NCBI RefSeq assembly: GCF_001422445.1
Contig: NZ_LMNA01000030.1
Span: 786,946 to 850,945 of the forward strand
Length of the DNA: 64,000 nucleotides
Source of the DNA: Pseudorhodoferax sp. Leaf274
GTDB taxonomy: Bacteria; Pseudomonadota; Gammaproteobacteria; Burkholderiales; Burkholderiaceae_C
Direction: 5' to 3'
Shown: in pieces, positions 1 to 11,162 of the stretch
How positions within the stretch are numbered: position 1 is the first letter of the stretch
Layout: each line of letters opens with the position of its first letter
Notes under the pieces: model-generated
What the model saw: the letters and a program-made list of their open reading frames with translations, nothing else
Database searches by the model: none
What the model was told of the DNA's origin: nothing
Made by a program: the position numbers and the translations under genes

Positions 1-293
1 TGGACTGCATCGAGCCCGGCCTGGCCATCGCACTGACGCCTGCCCAACTGGCCGAAGAGCTGCAGGCACAGCTCGCGCGCGTGGTCGCTTGCGCGCAGGA
101 CTGCGTGCGTGCCGCCGGCATCGCGCCAGGCGACCTGCAGGCCGTGTACCTCACCGGTGGCTCGTCGGCGCTGCGGCCGTTCCAGGCAGCGCTGCAGGCC
201 GGCTTCGCGGGGGTGCCGCTGGTCGAGGGCGATCTGTTCGGCGGCGTCGCGGCTGGCCTGGCCTACCAGGCCCGCACGCTGTACGGCGCATAA
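1..293 (+). CDS. Hsp70-family chaperone-like protein, C-terminal end (5' end outside window)
   Basis: Only the last 96 or so codons are visible, with the reading frame open from base 3. The segment contains the YLTGGSSALRPF stretch, which matches the phosphate/adenosine-binding loop near the end of the Hsp70/actin ATPase fold, and then a short GDLFGGVAAGLA helix. There is no room after it for a DnaK substrate-binding domain, so this resembles the short YegD-type Hsp70 homologues rather than DnaK itself. It converges on nagZ with a 4 bp gap. Partner and substrate are unknown. Confidence 0.7.
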   Translation, partial: DCIEPGLAIALTPAQLAEELQAQLARVVACAQDCVRAAGIAPGDLQAVYLTGGSSALRPFQAALQAGFAGVPLVEGDLFGGVAAGLAYQARTLYGA

Positions 294-297
294 AGCC

Positions 298-1377
298 TCA
301 GGGCAGCTTCCAGAGCGCCTGCATGTAGGTCGGCTGCGTCATGAGCACATCCCAGTCCGTGGCGGGCGTGCGCGGCAGCAGGGCCAGGCGGCGCTGTTCC
401 GACGCTTCGGACGGCTGCCAGTGGCCCTCGACCTGCGCGCGGGCCAGCCCGTCGATGAGTTCGTCCAGCGCAGCGCCCTCGCCCAGCGACTGGTTGCACA
501 GCAGCGCCAGGTCGCAGCCTGCCTGCAACGCAGCCAGCGCCGCCTCGGTGTAGGAGAGCGTGCGGCCCTCCAGCTGCCGCGCGCCGGCCATGCTGAGGTC
601 GTCGCTGAACACCGCGCCGTCGAAGCCCAGCCGGCCGCGCAGGATGTCCTCCAGCCAGCGCGGCGAGAAGCCCGCCGGCCGCGCATCGACCTTCGGGTAG
701 ACCACATGCGCAGGCATGACCGCGGTGAGCACGCCGTCCAGCCAGCGGTACGGTTGGGCATCGTCGGCCAGGATGGCCTTGAGGCTGCGACGGTCGACCG
801 GTGTGTCGGTGTGCGAATCGGCGCGCACGAAACCGTGGCCGGGGAAGTGCTTGCCGCAGTTGGCCATGCCCGCCTGCAACAGGCCCTGGGCAACGGCACG
901 CGCCAGCATCGCGACCACACGTGGGTCGCGCGCGAAGGCCCGGTCGCCGATCACGCCGCTGCCGCCATGGTCCAGGTCCAGCACGGGCGTGAAGCTGAAG
1001 TCCACGCCGCAGGCCCGCAGTTCGGCACCCAGCACGTAGCCGCAGGCGGTGGCCGCGGCCATGGCGGCCATCGCGCCCTCGCCGGGCTGCTTCTCGTCGG
1101 CGCGCAGCCACAGTTCGCCCAGCGCGCGCATCGGCGGCAGGTGGGTGAAGCCGTCGCTCTTGAAGCGCTGCACGCGGCCGCCTTCGTGGTCCACGCAGAT
1201 GAGCAGGTCGGGGCGCAGCGCGTGGATCTCGGCGCACAGGGCCGTGAGCTCGGCGCGGCCCTGCCAGTTGCGCGCGAACAGGATCATGCCGCCCACCAGC
1301 GGATGGCTCAGGCGGCGGCGGTCGTCGTCGGTCAGCGCGGTGCCGGCGATGTCGAGGATCAGGGGGGCGTGTTGCAT
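298..1377 (-). CDS. nagZ: beta-N-acetylhexosaminidase NagZ (peptidoglycan recycling)
   Basis: This is a cytoplasmic family GH3 glycosidase that removes N-acetylglucosamine from GlcNAc-anhydroMurNAc peptides during cell-wall recycling. The 359 residues fit the family. They contain the KHFPGHG motif followed by the SHTDTP loop (His/Asp acid-base region), an [12 protein letters not shown] substrate segment, and the nucleophile region AVFSDDLSM. There is no signal peptide, as expected. The ATG lies 2 bp after the acpS stop, at the end of the lepA-to-nagZ run, so co-transcription is likely. A much longer open frame continues upstream through acpS and pdxJ and is a shadow. Confidence 0.95.
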   Translation of the reverse strand: MQHAPLILDIAGTALTDDDRRRLSHPLVGGMILFARNWQGRAELTALCAEIHALRPDLLICVDHEGGRVQRFKSDGFTHLPPMRALGELWLRADEKQPGEGAMAAMAAATACGYVLGAELRACGVDFSFTPVLDLDHGGSGVIGDRAFARDPRVVAMLARAVAQGLLQAGMANCGKHFPGHGFVRADSHTDTPVDRRSLKAILADDAQPYRWLDGVLTAVMPAHVVYPKVDARPAGFSPRWLEDILRGRLGFDGAVFSDDLSMAGARQLEGRTLSYTEAALAALQAGCDLALLCNQSLGEGAALDELIDGLARAQVEGHWQPSEASEQRRLALLPRTPATDWDVLMTQPTYMQALWKLP

Positions 1378-1379
1378 CT

Positions 1380-1772
1380 TCAGTTTTTTTCCACGACGAC
1401 GAAGCTCGCCGCGTAGTCGGTCTCGTCGGTCAGCGTGACGTGCGCGGTCAGGCCCTGCGCCTCGAACCAGGTCTTGAGCGCACCGTGCAGCACGATGACG
1501 GGCTGGCCACTGGGCAGGTTGGCGATCTCGCAGGTGCGCCAGGTCATGGGCATGCGCATGCCCAGGCCGATGGCCTTGCTGAACGCTTCCTTGGCCGAGA
1601 AGCGCGTGGCCAGGTAGCGCAGGCCGCGGTCGGGCCAGCGTTCGCTGCGGCGGCGGTAGACGGCCAGTTCGGCCTCGCTGAGCACCTTCTCGGCGAAGCG
1701 CTCGCCATGGCGCTCCACGCTCTCGCGGATGCGCCGCACATCGCAGATGTCGGTGCCCAGGCCGTGGATCAT
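1380..1772 (-). CDS. acpS: holo-[acyl-carrier-protein] synthase
   Basis: It transfers the 4'-phosphopantetheine arm of CoA to the serine of acyl carrier protein (acpP lies at 14.2 kb). The 130 residues match the family length. The N-terminal [12 protein letters not shown] carries the metal-binding Asp, and [11 protein letters not shown] carries the second acidic metal ligand. The ATG overlaps the pdxJ stop (ATGA), which suggests translational coupling. The pdxJ-acpS neighbourhood is conserved across Proteobacteria. Confidence 0.96.
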   Translation of the reverse strand: MIHGLGTDICDVRRIRESVERHGERFAEKVLSEAELAVYRRRSERWPDRGLRYLATRFSAKEAFSKAIGLGMRMPMTWRTCEIANLPSGQPVIVLHGALKTWFEAQGLTAHVTLTDETDYAASFVVVEKN

Positions 1773-2524
1773 GCGGCTTCGATACAGGCGAGGTAGGCGC
1801 GCACGGTCTCGCTGTAGCCGAGCTCCAGCGCGTCGGCGACCAGCGCATGGCCGATCGAGACCTCCTGCACGGCCGGGCAGGCCGCCAGGAAGGGCGTGAG
1901 GTTGTCGCGGTTGAGGTCGTGGCCTGCGTTGACGCCGAGGCCGGCAGCGGCCGCCGCCTGCGCGGACTGTGCGAAGGCCTGCAGCACCTGGGCCTGGCGC
2001 GGGCCACCGAAGGCCGCGGCATAGGGCTCTGTGTAGAGCTCGACGCGGTCGGCGCCCGCAGCACGCGCGGCAGCCATGGCGCCCGGCTCCGGGTCCATGA
2101 ACAGGCTCACGCGCACGCCCAGCGCCTGGGCTTCGGCGATCAGCGGGCGCAGCCGCTCGCCGTCCTTGGCCAGGTCCCAGCCGTGGTCGCTCGTGAACTG
2201 GTCCTCGCCATCGGGCACGAAGGTGCATTGCGCGGGGCGCACGGCGCGCACGAACTCCATGAGGTTCTGGAACGGGTTGCCCTCGATGTTGTATTCGCGG
2301 CCGGGCCAGGCCTTCATCAGCGCCGCCAGTTCGTGCACGTCGTCGCTGCGGATGTGGCGCGCGTCGGGCCGCGGATGCACGGTGATGCCTTGTGCGCCGG
2401 CCTGGAGGCATAGCTCTGCCGCGCGCAGCACGCTGGGGATGCCCAGGTGCCGCGTGTTGCGCACCAGGGCGACCTTGTTGACGTTGACGGACAGCGCGCA
2501 GCGCTGCGAAAGGTGGGGGTTCAT
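1769..2524 (-). CDS. pdxJ: pyridoxine 5'-phosphate synthase
   Basis: PdxJ condenses 1-deoxyxylulose 5-phosphate with 3-amino-2-oxopropyl phosphate to form pyridoxine 5'-phosphate, the last ring-forming step of DXP-dependent vitamin B6 synthesis. The 251-residue TIM barrel has the N-terminal [16 protein letters not shown], the [13 protein letters not shown] segment with catalytic and phosphate-binding residues, and the C-terminal [11 protein letters not shown] and EVSIGHALV loops. Its ATG overlaps the recO stop and its stop overlaps the acpS ATG, placing it in the middle of a coupled chain. Confidence 0.96.
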   Translation of the reverse strand: MNPHLSQRCALSVNVNKVALVRNTRHLGIPSVLRAAELCLQAGAQGITVHPRPDARHIRSDDVHELAALMKAWPGREYNIEGNPFQNLMEFVRAVRPAQCTFVPDGEDQFTSDHGWDLAKDGERLRPLIAEAQALGVRVSLFMDPEPGAMAAARAAGADRVELYTEPYAAAFGGPRQAQVLQAFAQSAQAAAAAGLGVNAGHDLNRDNLTPFLAACPAVQEVSIGHALVADALELGYSETVRAYLACIEAA

Positions 2525-3270
2525 AGGGCTTGCAGGTCCATCATCAACTGCCGGGTGTGCAGCGGGGTGCCGCCGCAATGGTAGTGCAGCATGGCGCGCA
2601 GCTGCGGCTTGAGCGCAGGCGCCAGGTGGGCACCGGCATGCAGCGTGGCCATGAAGGGCGCGGCGTCCTGCAGCGCGTCGTGCAGCGCCGCCCACTGCAC
2701 GCCCGACAGGCCGGCGCGGTCGTCGCCATGGCGCTCGCGCAGGCCGCCTTCGGGCACCAGCGTGTACTGCGTGGCGGCATCCAGCGGCGCCAGCGTGGCG
2801 GTCTGCAGGTCCAGCGCAGGCAGCACACCGGTTTCGCGCAGCAGCAGCAGTTCGAAGGCGCGCAGCACGGGCTGCAGCGCCTCGCCATGCTCGGACGCCA
2901 GCAGCGCCACGGCCTGGCCGTAGGCATCGAACAGCTCGGGGTGCGCATCCTCGCGCGCCAGCAGGCGTTGCAGCAGCTCGTTGAGGTAATAGCCGGCCAG
3001 CAGTGCATCGCCGGTCGGCATGACATGGCCGCCGCCCCATTCGGCGCCCTTGAGCGTGCGGATCTCGCCATCGCCACCAAAGGCCAGGCGCAAGGCCTGC
3101 AAGGGCAGCAGCACGGGGCGGAAGCTGGAGCTGGGCCGCTTGGCGCCCTTGGCCACCAGTGCCACGCGGCCATGCCGGCGCGTGAACACGTCCAGGATCA
3201 GGCTGGACTCGCTCCAGTCGTAGCGGTGCAGCACATAGGCTGGCTCGTCGAGAACCCGTCGGACGGCCAC
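2521..3270 (-). CDS. recO: DNA repair protein RecO
   Basis: RecO acts with RecR and RecF to load RecA on gapped, SSB-coated DNA. The 249 residues start with an OB-fold domain (about 1-85, including [20 protein letters not shown]), followed by a helical domain. The usual zinc-finger cysteines of some RecO proteins are not evident. The start is GTG at 3270, four bases after the era stop; the nearby ATG at 3272 is out of frame. Its stop overlaps the pdxJ ATG. The era-recO-pdxJ order is the classic proteobacterial arrangement. Confidence 0.94.
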   Translation of the reverse strand: MAVRRVLDEPAYVLHRYDWSESSLILDVFTRRHGRVALVAKGAKRPSSSFRPVLLPLQALRLAFGGDGEIRTLKGAEWGGGHVMPTGDALLAGYYLNELLQRLLAREDAHPELFDAYGQAVALLASEHGEALQPVLRAFELLLLRETGVLPALDLQTATLAPLDAATQYTLVPEGGLRERHGDDRAGLSGVQWAALHDALQDAAPFMATLHAGAHLAPALKPQLRAMLHYHCGGTPLHTRQLMMDLQAL

Positions 3271-3274
3271 ATGC

Positions 3275-4228
3275 TCACTCGTAGCCGAACGAGCGCACGC
3301 GCGCTTCGTCGTCGGCCCAGCCCGAGCGCACCTTGACCCACAGCTCGATGAACACCTTGGCGTCCATCAGCCTCTCGAGTTCGACGCGCGTCTCGGTGCC
3401 GATGCGCTTGATGCGCTCGCCCTTGTCGCCGATCACCATGGCCTTGTGGCCGTCGCGCTCGACCACGATGGTGGCGGCAATGCGCACCAGGCGCTTGTTG
3501 GGGCCGCGGCCTTCCTCCTCGCTGTACTGGTCGATGATGACGGTGGAGGTGTAGGGCAGCTCGTCACCGGTGAGGCGGAACAGCTTCTCGCGCACGGTCT
3601 CGCTGACGAGGAACTTCTCGCTGCGGTCGGTCAGTTCGTCCTCGGCGTAGAACCACGGCTGTTCGGGCAGGTACTTCTCGCAGATGGCGAACAGGCGCTC
3701 GATGTCCTTGGCGTTCTTGGCCGACATGGGCACGAACTCGGCGAACGCGTGGCGCTCCTGCATGGACTTGAGCCAGGGGGCGATCTCGGCGCGCCGGTGC
3801 ACGTTGTCCAGCTTGTTGGCCAGCAGCACCACGGGCGTGCCTTCCTTGAGCAGCGACAGCACCTTGGCGTCGGCCAGCGTGAAGCTGCCGGCCTCGACCA
3901 CGAACAGCACCAGGTCCACATCGCCGACCGCACCCAGCACCGTCTTGTTCAGCGAGCGGTTCAGCGCGTTGTCGTGCCGGGTCTGGAAGCCGGGGGTGTC
4001 GACGAACACGAACTGCGTGGCGCCGCGCGTGCGCATGCCCGTGATGCGGTGGCGCGTGGTCTGCGCCTTGCGCGATGTGATGCTGATCTTCTGGCCGACC
4101 AGTGCGTTGAGCAGCGTGGACTTGCCCACGTTGGGCTTGCCGACGATGGCGATCAGGCCGCAGCGCTGGCCTTCGGCACCTGGCACCGGCGCAATCCCGG
4201 GCACGGGGGGGATGGTTTCTTCGCTCAT
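3275..4228 (-). CDS. era: ribosome-assembly GTPase Era
   Basis: Era is an essential GTPase that binds the 3' end of 16S rRNA and helps mature the 30S subunit. The 317 residues show the P-loop GKPNVGKST (30-38), the DTPG G3 motif, NKLD (G4), a SAK G5 motif, and a C-terminal KH RNA-binding domain with the [13 protein letters not shown] loop. About 20 extra, proline-rich residues precede the G domain. The ATG overlaps the rnc stop. Coupling rnc to era is widespread and links rRNA cleavage to subunit assembly. Confidence 0.97.
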   Translation of the reverse strand: MSEETIPPVPGIAPVPGAEGQRCGLIAIVGKPNVGKSTLLNALVGQKISITSRKAQTTRHRITGMRTRGATQFVFVDTPGFQTRHDNALNRSLNKTVLGAVGDVDLVLFVVEAGSFTLADAKVLSLLKEGTPVVLLANKLDNVHRRAEIAPWLKSMQERHAFAEFVPMSAKNAKDIERLFAICEKYLPEQPWFYAEDELTDRSEKFLVSETVREKLFRLTGDELPYTSTVIIDQYSEEEGRGPNKRLVRIAATIVVERDGHKAMVIGDKGERIKRIGTETRVELERLMDAKVFIELWVKVRSGWADDEARVRSFGYE

Positions 4229-4908
4229 GGCTTGCTCGCTTTCAGTTTGGCCAGCATGGCCGTGGCGGCGGCCTGCTCGCCGGCACGGCGCGAACCGCCG
4301 ATGCCGCGTTCGCGCAGGTCCAGCTCCTCGATGGCGCACTCCACGTCGAAGGTCTGCCGATGGGCTGCGCCCAGGATGCTGACCACGGTGTAGGCCGGCA
4401 GCTTCATCTTGCGGCCTTGCAGCCACTCCTGCAAGGCCGTCTTCGGATCCTTGCCGATGGCCTGCATCTGCGGGTTGATGGCGATCTTGGCGAAAAGGCG
4501 CTGCACCAGGGCCTCGCCTGCGGCGAAACCGCCGTCGAGGTAGGTGGCGCCAATCACGGCCTCCAGCGCATCGGCCAGGATGGAGGGCCGCTTGAAGCCG
4601 CCCGAGCGCGCCTCGCCCTCGCCCAGGCGCAGCACTGCGGCCAGGTCGAGCCCCAGCGCGATGTTGTGCAGCGTGTCCTGCTTGACCAGGTTGGCGCGCA
4701 CGCGCGAGAGATCGCCTTCGGGCAGGTCGGCCAGGCGCTGGTACAGCAGGCCGGAGATGGACAGGTTCAGCACCGAGTCGCCCAGGAACTCCAGGCGCTC
4801 GTTGTGGTCGGCCGAAAAACTGCGGTGGGTGACGGCGCGCAACAGCAGGCGCTCGTCGGCAAAGCGGTAATGCAGGCGCTGCTGCAGCGCCGCCAGGTCA
4901 GGATTCAC
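4225..4908 (-). CDS. rnc: ribonuclease III
   Basis: RNase III is a double-stranded RNA endonuclease that processes rRNA precursors and structured mRNAs. The 227 residues have the signature [12 protein letters not shown], with catalytic acidic residues, a second acidic cluster at [14 protein letters not shown], and a C-terminal double-stranded RNA-binding domain starting near [11 protein letters not shown]. The start is GTG at 4908, 9 bp after the DUF4845 gene stop. It lies between lepB/DUF4845 and era, as in other betaproteobacteria. Confidence 0.97.
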   Translation of the reverse strand: MNPDLAALQQRLHYRFADERLLLRAVTHRSFSADHNERLEFLGDSVLNLSISGLLYQRLADLPEGDLSRVRANLVKQDTLHNIALGLDLAAVLRLGEGEARSGGFKRPSILADALEAVIGATYLDGGFAAGEALVQRLFAKIAINPQMQAIGKDPKTALQEWLQGRKMKLPAYTVVSILGAAHRQTFDVECAIEELDLRERGIGGSRRAGEQAAATAMLAKLKASKP

Positions 4909-4917
4909 GCGTCGACA

Positions 4918-5280
4918 TCAGCGGGAACGGCCCGTGTACTTGATCAGCAGGTAGGCCGGCGCGAACAGCTCGACCTCCCTGTTGTAGGCAAAGGCCACGA
5001 CGACCTTGTCGCCTTCCTTGCTAATGTTGAGGTCCGTGCCCTTGATGGACGTGATGTCGTCGACCGCGGCCGAACGGTCGAATAGCGAACGCACTTCGGC
5101 CACCGTGGTGCCGGCCGCCGCGCGGTCGACCGCCTTGCGGATGGCCTGGTACTCGAGCACGGTCGGCACGACCTTGGCGCCGACCACGAAGCAGAACACC
5201 ACGACCACGCCGACAATCAGCACGCCGAAGAAGCTCAGGCCCGTTTGCCGGCCTCCCACGCGCCGATGCTGCTGCAACAT
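4918..5280 (-). CDS. DUF4845 membrane protein
   Basis: A 120-residue protein with one strongly hydrophobic helix at about residues 14-38 (FFGVLIVGVVVVF) after a short basic, glutamine-rich N-terminus. That suggests a single-pass inner-membrane protein with a periplasmic or membrane-associated C-terminal domain. It matches DUF4845 proteins, which sit between lepB and rnc in many beta- and gammaproteobacteria. No catalytic motif is visible and the role is unknown. The position suggests a link to signal peptidase or membrane biogenesis, which is inference only. Confidence 0.85.
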   Translation of the reverse strand: MLQQHRRVGGRQTGLSFFGVLIVGVVVVFCFVVGAKVVPTVLEYQAIRKAVDRAAAGTTVAEVRSLFDRSAAVDDITSIKGTDLNISKEGDKVVVAFAYNREVELFAPAYLLIKYTGRSR

Positions 5281-5303
5281 GTTCCGCACAGTCCGTCTCC
5301 TGC

Positions 5304-6271
5304 TCAATTGAAGGCGCCGATGCGCCCGAAACTGCCGAAGTTCATCCAGATGAAGAACGCCTTGCCGACGATGTTGGCGTCCGGCACGAAGCCCCAATAG
5401 CGCGAGTCCAGCGAGTTGTCGCGGTTGTCGCCCATCATGAAGTAGTTGCCTTCGGGCACCTTGCAGACCACGCCCTCGACACTGTAGCGGCACTGGTCCT
5501 TGGCAGCGAAGTTCTCCACGCCGGGGATGAACGCGGGACGGTCGTCGTCGATCAGCAGGCGGTGCGGCTTGTCGCCGAGCTTTTCCTCGTACTGCTTGAA
5601 GTAGCGCATCGCGTCCTGGTCGAAGAACTCGGGCACGGACTGGATCGGCACGGGCTGGCCGTTCACGGTCAGGCGCTTGTTCAGGTAAGCCACTTCGTCG
5701 CCGGGCACGCCGACCACGCGCTTGATGTAGTCCAGGCTGGGCTTGGGCGGGTAGCGGAACACCACCACGTCGCCACGCTGTAACGGATTGCCCTGCGTGA
5801 TCTTGGTGTTGATGACCGGCAGGCGCACGCCGTAATGGAATTTGTTGACCAGGATCAGGTCGCCCACGAGCAGCGTGGGAATCATCGAGCCCGAGGGAAT
5901 CTTGAACGGCTCGAACAGGAACGAGCGCAGCAGGAACACCACCAGGATGACCGGGAACAGGCCCGCAGTCCAATCCAGCCACCAGGGCTGCATCAGCAAG
6001 CGGCTCTTGGCCTCGGCGAGGTCCACGTTGTCGACCTGGGTGATGCCCTTGCTGGCCAGCTCCTGCTTGCGTTGTGCGGTCTGCTGCTCCAGTTGGGCCA
6101 CAGCCTTGCGCCGGCGCGGCAGGAAGACGAAGCGTTCGGCCAGCCAGTACAGGCCGGTCACGAAGGTCGCGAGGAACAGCAGCAGCGCGAAGTTGCCTTC
6201 GAGGCGCCCGAGGTACCAGGCCCCCGCGTAGGCGACGAAGCCGGCGAGGATCGCAGCGGTGAGAACCGGCA

Positions 6272-6272
<1 letters not shown>
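5304..6272 (-). CDS. lepB: signal peptidase I
   Basis: LepB cleaves signal peptides from exported preproteins at the periplasmic face of the inner membrane. The 322 residues contain N-terminal membrane segments (about 4-45 and 105-120), the catalytic Ser129 in PSGSMIP, the general-base Lys184 in DYIKRVVGVPGD, and the conserved GDNRDNSLDSR box near the end. The ATG overlaps the lepA stop by one base. A longer in-frame extension reaching into lepA is a shadow. The lepA-lepB pair is conserved from E. coli onward. Confidence 0.97.
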
Positions 6273-8080
<1,808 letters not shown>

Positions 8081-8118
8081 CAACGGGAAGCTTTAAGTAA
8101 TTGAATTTAGAGGGCGCA

Positions 8119-8155
8119 CAAAAAGAAAAAGGGCGCGTCGATCAACGACGCGCCC
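8119..8155 (-). terminator. strong intrinsic terminator or attenuator just upstream of lepA
   Basis: A perfect 10 bp stem (GGGCGCGTCG paired with CGACGCGCCC, 5 nt loop, 8131-8155) is followed on the minus strand by a TTTTTCTTTTT tract. It points toward lepA and ends about 40 bp before its ATG. The degP operon already has its own terminator upstream, so this one must act on a transcript that starts inside the gap: either a short RNA or an attenuated lepA leader. Confidence 0.85.
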
Positions 8156-8271
8156 AGAACCAACAATCTTTGGCAACTGCGATGGTTGGAACTTCATTGT
8201 AGGCAAAAAGGCTGAACTGCATAGCCGCGAGAGTCGGTCCAAGTGGTCGTTGCAGGGTCACAACAAGCATT

Positions 8272-8291
8272 TTATCCACAGCTTATCCACA
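8272..8291 (+). promoter_or_regulatory. two tandem perfect DnaA boxes
   Basis: TTATCCACA occurs at 8272-8280 and again at 8283-8291, same orientation, 11 bp apart, about one helical turn. Both are perfect matches to the high-affinity E. coli box. A degenerate copy in the opposite orientation (TGTGGATCG) starts near 8331. No dnaA, dnaN, gyrB or rpmH is nearby, so this is probably a DnaA-binding or titration/regulatory site rather than oriC. Confidence 0.65.
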
Positions 8292-8494
8292 AGATTCCTG
8301 GATAGGTCTCTGGACAACTTGTGGGCGCCCTGTGGATCGCGTGGTTGTTGCCTGTTGGCATCCCGCATCGTGGGTTGGCGACAGATTCAATATGCCCGGT
8401 ACGCCGTGATCGCTCGCCTGATTCTATCCAAACTGCTTGATGGCCCTGAAAAGCTGGTGTGCACTAACTTTTAGGCCGCCAAAAAATACTGTCG

Positions 8495-8521
8495 AAAAAA
8501 ACAGCCGAGAGTCGCATCGGC
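8495..8521 (-). terminator. intrinsic terminator of the rpoE-degP operon
   Basis: On the minus strand a 5 bp stem GCCGA/TCGGC with an 8 nt loop (8504-8521) is followed after two bases by seven T residues (8501-8495). It sits about 70 bp beyond the degP stop. An upstream pairing of GCCCCAA- and TTGGGGC-like arms (about 8530-8580) may extend the structure. Confidence 0.65.
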
Positions 8522-8590
8522 GCCACCATCGCCAGCCCCAAACCCTGTAAACCTGAGCAGAAGTTGGGGCCTTTGGCGGCGGCAATCCGT

Positions 8591-10057
8591 TCAGCGCTGC
8601 GCGCGAATCAGCGCGTACTGCGCCCAGTCTCCACGACGGAACAGGACGTTCACAGGCTTGCTGCGGTCGACCTTGGCAATCACAGCCTCGAAATCCTTGA
8701 CGCCCGTGATCTCGGTATTGGCAATGGCCACGATCACGTCGCCCTCGCGCAGGCCGGCCTGGGCTGCGCCTTCGGTGGCGGCCTCGACCTTGACACCGCC
8801 CTTGATGCGCATCTCCTTCTTCTGCGCGTCGGGAACCTCGCTGACCACCAGGCCCAGCGCCTGGCCAGCGGCGGAACCGCGCGGGCGCTCTTCCTTGGCA
8901 GGCGCCTTGGCCACCGGGGCCTCGGCCTCGATCTCGGCGATCAGGATGCTGAGTTCCTTGGTCGCACCGCGGCGGAAGACCGTGATGGCGCTCTTGGTGC
9001 CAGGCTTGGTGTTGCCCACCTGGCGCGGCAGTTCGCCAAAGCGTTCGATCACCCGGCCATCGAAACGCGTGATGATGTCGCCCGCCTCGATGCCGGCCTT
9101 CTCCGCCGGCGACCCAGGCTCCACGCTGCGGACCAGCGCGCCCTGGGGCTTGCCCAGGCCGATGGACTCGGCCACGTCCTTGGTGACCTGCTCGATCTGC
9201 ACGCCGATCTTGCCGCGCGAGACACGGCCGGTGGCGCGTAGCTGCTCGCTGACGCGCGTGGCCTCGTCGATCGGGATCGCGAACGAGATGCCCATGAAGC
9301 CGCCCGAACGCGAGTAGATCTGGCTGTTGATGCCCACCACCTCTCCGCGCATGTTGATCAGCGGCCCGCCGGAGTTGCCTGGATTGATCGCCACGTCGGT
9401 CTGGATGAATGGAAGGTAGTCGCCGGTATCGCGCTGCTTGGCGCTGACGATGCCAGCGGTGACCGAGTTCTCCAGGCCGAATGGCGAGCCGATGGCCATG
9501 ACCCATTCGCCCACGCGCAGCCGGCTCACATCGCCAAGCTTGACCGCGGGCAGGCCCGTGGCGTCGATCTTCACGACGGCCACATCGGTGCGCTTGTCGG
9601 AGCCGATCAGCTTGGCCTTGAACTCGCGCTTGTCGGTCAGCGTGACCAGTACCTCTTCGGCGCCGTCGACCACGTGGTGGTTGGTCATGATGAGGCCGTC
9701 GGAGGTCAGGATGAAACCCGAGCCCACGCCGCGTGGCTGTGTCTCGCCGCCACCCTCGGGTTGCTGCGGGCGAGGGCCCTGGCGCGGGACGTTCGGCAGC
9801 GGAATTCCGAAGCGTCGGAAGAACTCCAGCATCTCCTCTTCCGAGCCGCCCGGGCCCGGGCGCGCGGCAGCACGCTCGACCGTGCGGATGTTGACCACCG
9901 ACGGCCCGACCTGGTCCACCAGATCGGTGAAGTCCGGCAGCGCGCGCATTTGCTGCGCCTGAACGGGCGTGTGCGGCGCGAGCGCCAGGGTTGCGGCCAG
10001 CGCCATGGCCCAGGCCATGGCCTGCACCCGCAGTTGTCGTCCGGCGAAGCTAGACAT
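8591..10057 (-). CDS. degP: periplasmic serine protease/chaperone of the DegP/HtrA (MucD) family
   Basis: It degrades or refolds misfolded envelope proteins. The 488 residues contain a signal peptide (about 1-34, hydrophobic core MAWAMALAATLAL, cleavage near VQAQQ), a trypsin-like domain with His128, Asp158 and Ser229 (GNSGGP), and two PDZ domains (about 275-365 and 390-480). The ATG at 10057 is favoured because AGAGG lies 9 nt upstream; the in-frame ATG at 10063 is too close to it. It is the last gene of the rpoE-rseA-rseB-degP operon, the arrangement of algU-mucA-mucB-mucD, and is probably sigma-E controlled. Confidence 0.95.
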   Translation of the reverse strand: MSSFAGRQLRVQAMAWAMALAATLALAPHTPVQAQQMRALPDFTDLVDQVGPSVVNIRTVERAAARPGPGGSEEEMLEFFRRFGIPLPNVPRQGPRPQQPEGGGETQPRGVGSGFILTSDGLIMTNHHVVDGAEEVLVTLTDKREFKAKLIGSDKRTDVAVVKIDATGLPAVKLGDVSRLRVGEWVMAIGSPFGLENSVTAGIVSAKQRDTGDYLPFIQTDVAINPGNSGGPLINMRGEVVGINSQIYSRSGGFMGISFAIPIDEATRVSEQLRATGRVSRGKIGVQIEQVTKDVAESIGLGKPQGALVRSVEPGSPAEKAGIEAGDIITRFDGRVIERFGELPRQVGNTKPGTKSAITVFRRGATKELSILIAEIEAEAPVAKAPAKEERPRGSAAGQALGLVVSEVPDAQKKEMRIKGGVKVEAATEGAAQAGLREGDVIVAIANTEITGVKDFEAVIAKVDRSKPVNVLFRRGDWAQYALIRAQR

Positions 10058-10111
10058 CGTCATCCACCTCTTTCCATCACATGGTCCACAGGGCTCTCGC
10101 CCATTGCTTGT

Positions 10112-11134
10112 CTATTTGCGGGTGCGTTGCAGCGAGGCGGCAAAGCTCTTGAGCGTGACCACCGGGACCTCGCCCACGGCGGTCAGCCACCACTCGTCGC
10201 TGCGCCGCATGAGCGATTGTGTGGCACCCATCCCCACCAACCCCTCCTTGGGGTGGCGCTGCGCATCGTAAGGCTCGACGAACAAGGACACCGAGGCCAG
10301 GCCATCGGAGAACACCCACTGCATCGTGCTGGGCGGCATGCCCGGCTGCGGCGCGCGCTTGATGCAACTCATGGACCGGAAGCCCGGCACGGGCTCGTTC
10401 AGCGTCCAACCCTCGGCAGCCGGGTCTGCTGCCAGCGTCTCCACACGCTCCGTGCGGTAACCAGCCGTCTTGTTCATCATGCGCGCCAGGCTCTCCAGGC
10501 GCACGGGTGCGTCGATCTGCAGCTCGGAAAAGGCAGCCTGCTCCAGCACCTTGCCGTCCACGTCCAAGGTCTGCAGCTTGATCACGAGGCCGGACTTCTT
10601 CTCGCTCCAGACCCGGTAGCCGAAGCGCAGCTTGTCCTTGGGCTTGAGCAGCACGATGTCGGCCTCGAAGCCGGCCACGCGGTCCTGGCCGAGCCGCTTG
10701 GCGCTGTAGAACTCGGCGATCGAGGTGTCGGCCGCCTGCAGCAGGTTGGGGAACAGCCCGAGCGCCTCGCGCTTTTCCATGCGCGCGACCTTGCTGTCCT
10801 GCAGAAAGGTAACGACATGGTCGTTGCGCCGGAAGGTGGTGCGCGGCGGCCCTGTCAGTGCATCCACGCGCTCGATCTGCTGCTCGCCCTCGCAGGCATG
10901 CCAGATGCGCGCGCTGGCCAGCATGGCATCCGACGACACCACGAAGGTGCCCGTGTAGGCGCGCTTGCGCGAGGCATCGTGCATGCGCATCAGCCACTCG
11001 CCGATGCTGCGCTGCTCGGTCACCGCCGGTGCGGCATCGACAGGAACCGGAGCGACCTGCGCCAACACCGTGCAGGCGGCCAAACCCAGGGAGACCGCAG
11101 CCACCGCAGCGCGGCCGGACGACAGCATGGACAT
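10112..11134 (-). CDS. rseB: sigma-E regulatory protein RseB/MucB
   Basis: RseB is a periplasmic sensor that binds lipoproteins or LPS and shields the anti-sigma factor RseA from proteolysis. The 340 residues start with a signal peptide (hydrophobic segment about 8-23, Ala-rich cleavage region). The RseB N-terminal lipid-binding domain follows (YTGTFVVSSDAMLASARI near 58-75), then the smaller C-terminal MucB domain. I chose the ATG at 11134; the longer frame runs back into rseA. It lies between rseA and degP. Confidence 0.92.
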   Translation of the reverse strand: MSMLSSGRAAVAAVSLGLAACTVLAQVAPVPVDAAPAVTEQRSIGEWLMRMHDASRKRAYTGTFVVSSDAMLASARIWHACEGEQQIERVDALTGPPRTTFRRNDHVVTFLQDSKVARMEKREALGLFPNLLQAADTSIAEFYSAKRLGQDRVAGFEADIVLLKPKDKLRFGYRVWSEKKSGLVIKLQTLDVDGKVLEQAAFSELQIDAPVRLESLARMMNKTAGYRTERVETLAADPAAEGWTLNEPVPGFRSMSCIKRAPQPGMPPSTMQWVFSDGLASVSLFVEPYDAQRHPKEGLVGMGATQSLMRRSDEWWLTAVGEVPVVTLKSFAASLQRTRK

Positions 11135-11162
11135 CGGCAGCAAACTCAACCTTGACCGGCCA

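Larger units (their letters stand above)
8084..8590. other. gene-free 500 bp region between lepA and degP
   Basis: No convincing coding frame is present. The region contains the terminator of the degP operon (8495-8521), two tandem DnaA boxes (8272-8291), a possible minus-strand -10 TACAAT (8196-8201) without a good -35, and a second terminator just before lepA (8119-8155). It is visibly more AT-rich than the flanks. The open frame on the plus strand at 8250-8474 runs through the DnaA boxes and has no family signature. Confidence 0.7.

Noticed and set aside
1380-2411. A 343-codon fusion of the pdxJ region and acpS in one frame
   Set aside because: Only the last 130 codons match AcpS; the rest is pdxJ read in the wrong frame.
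8272-8291. Chromosomal replication origin (oriC)
   Set aside because: Only two good boxes, no AT-rich unwinding repeats, and no dnaA, dnaN, gyrB or rpmH nearby.
8250-8474. A plus-strand 74-codon open frame through the DnaA boxes
   Set aside because: No ribosome-binding site, no family resemblance, and it covers DnaA boxes that explain the sequence better.
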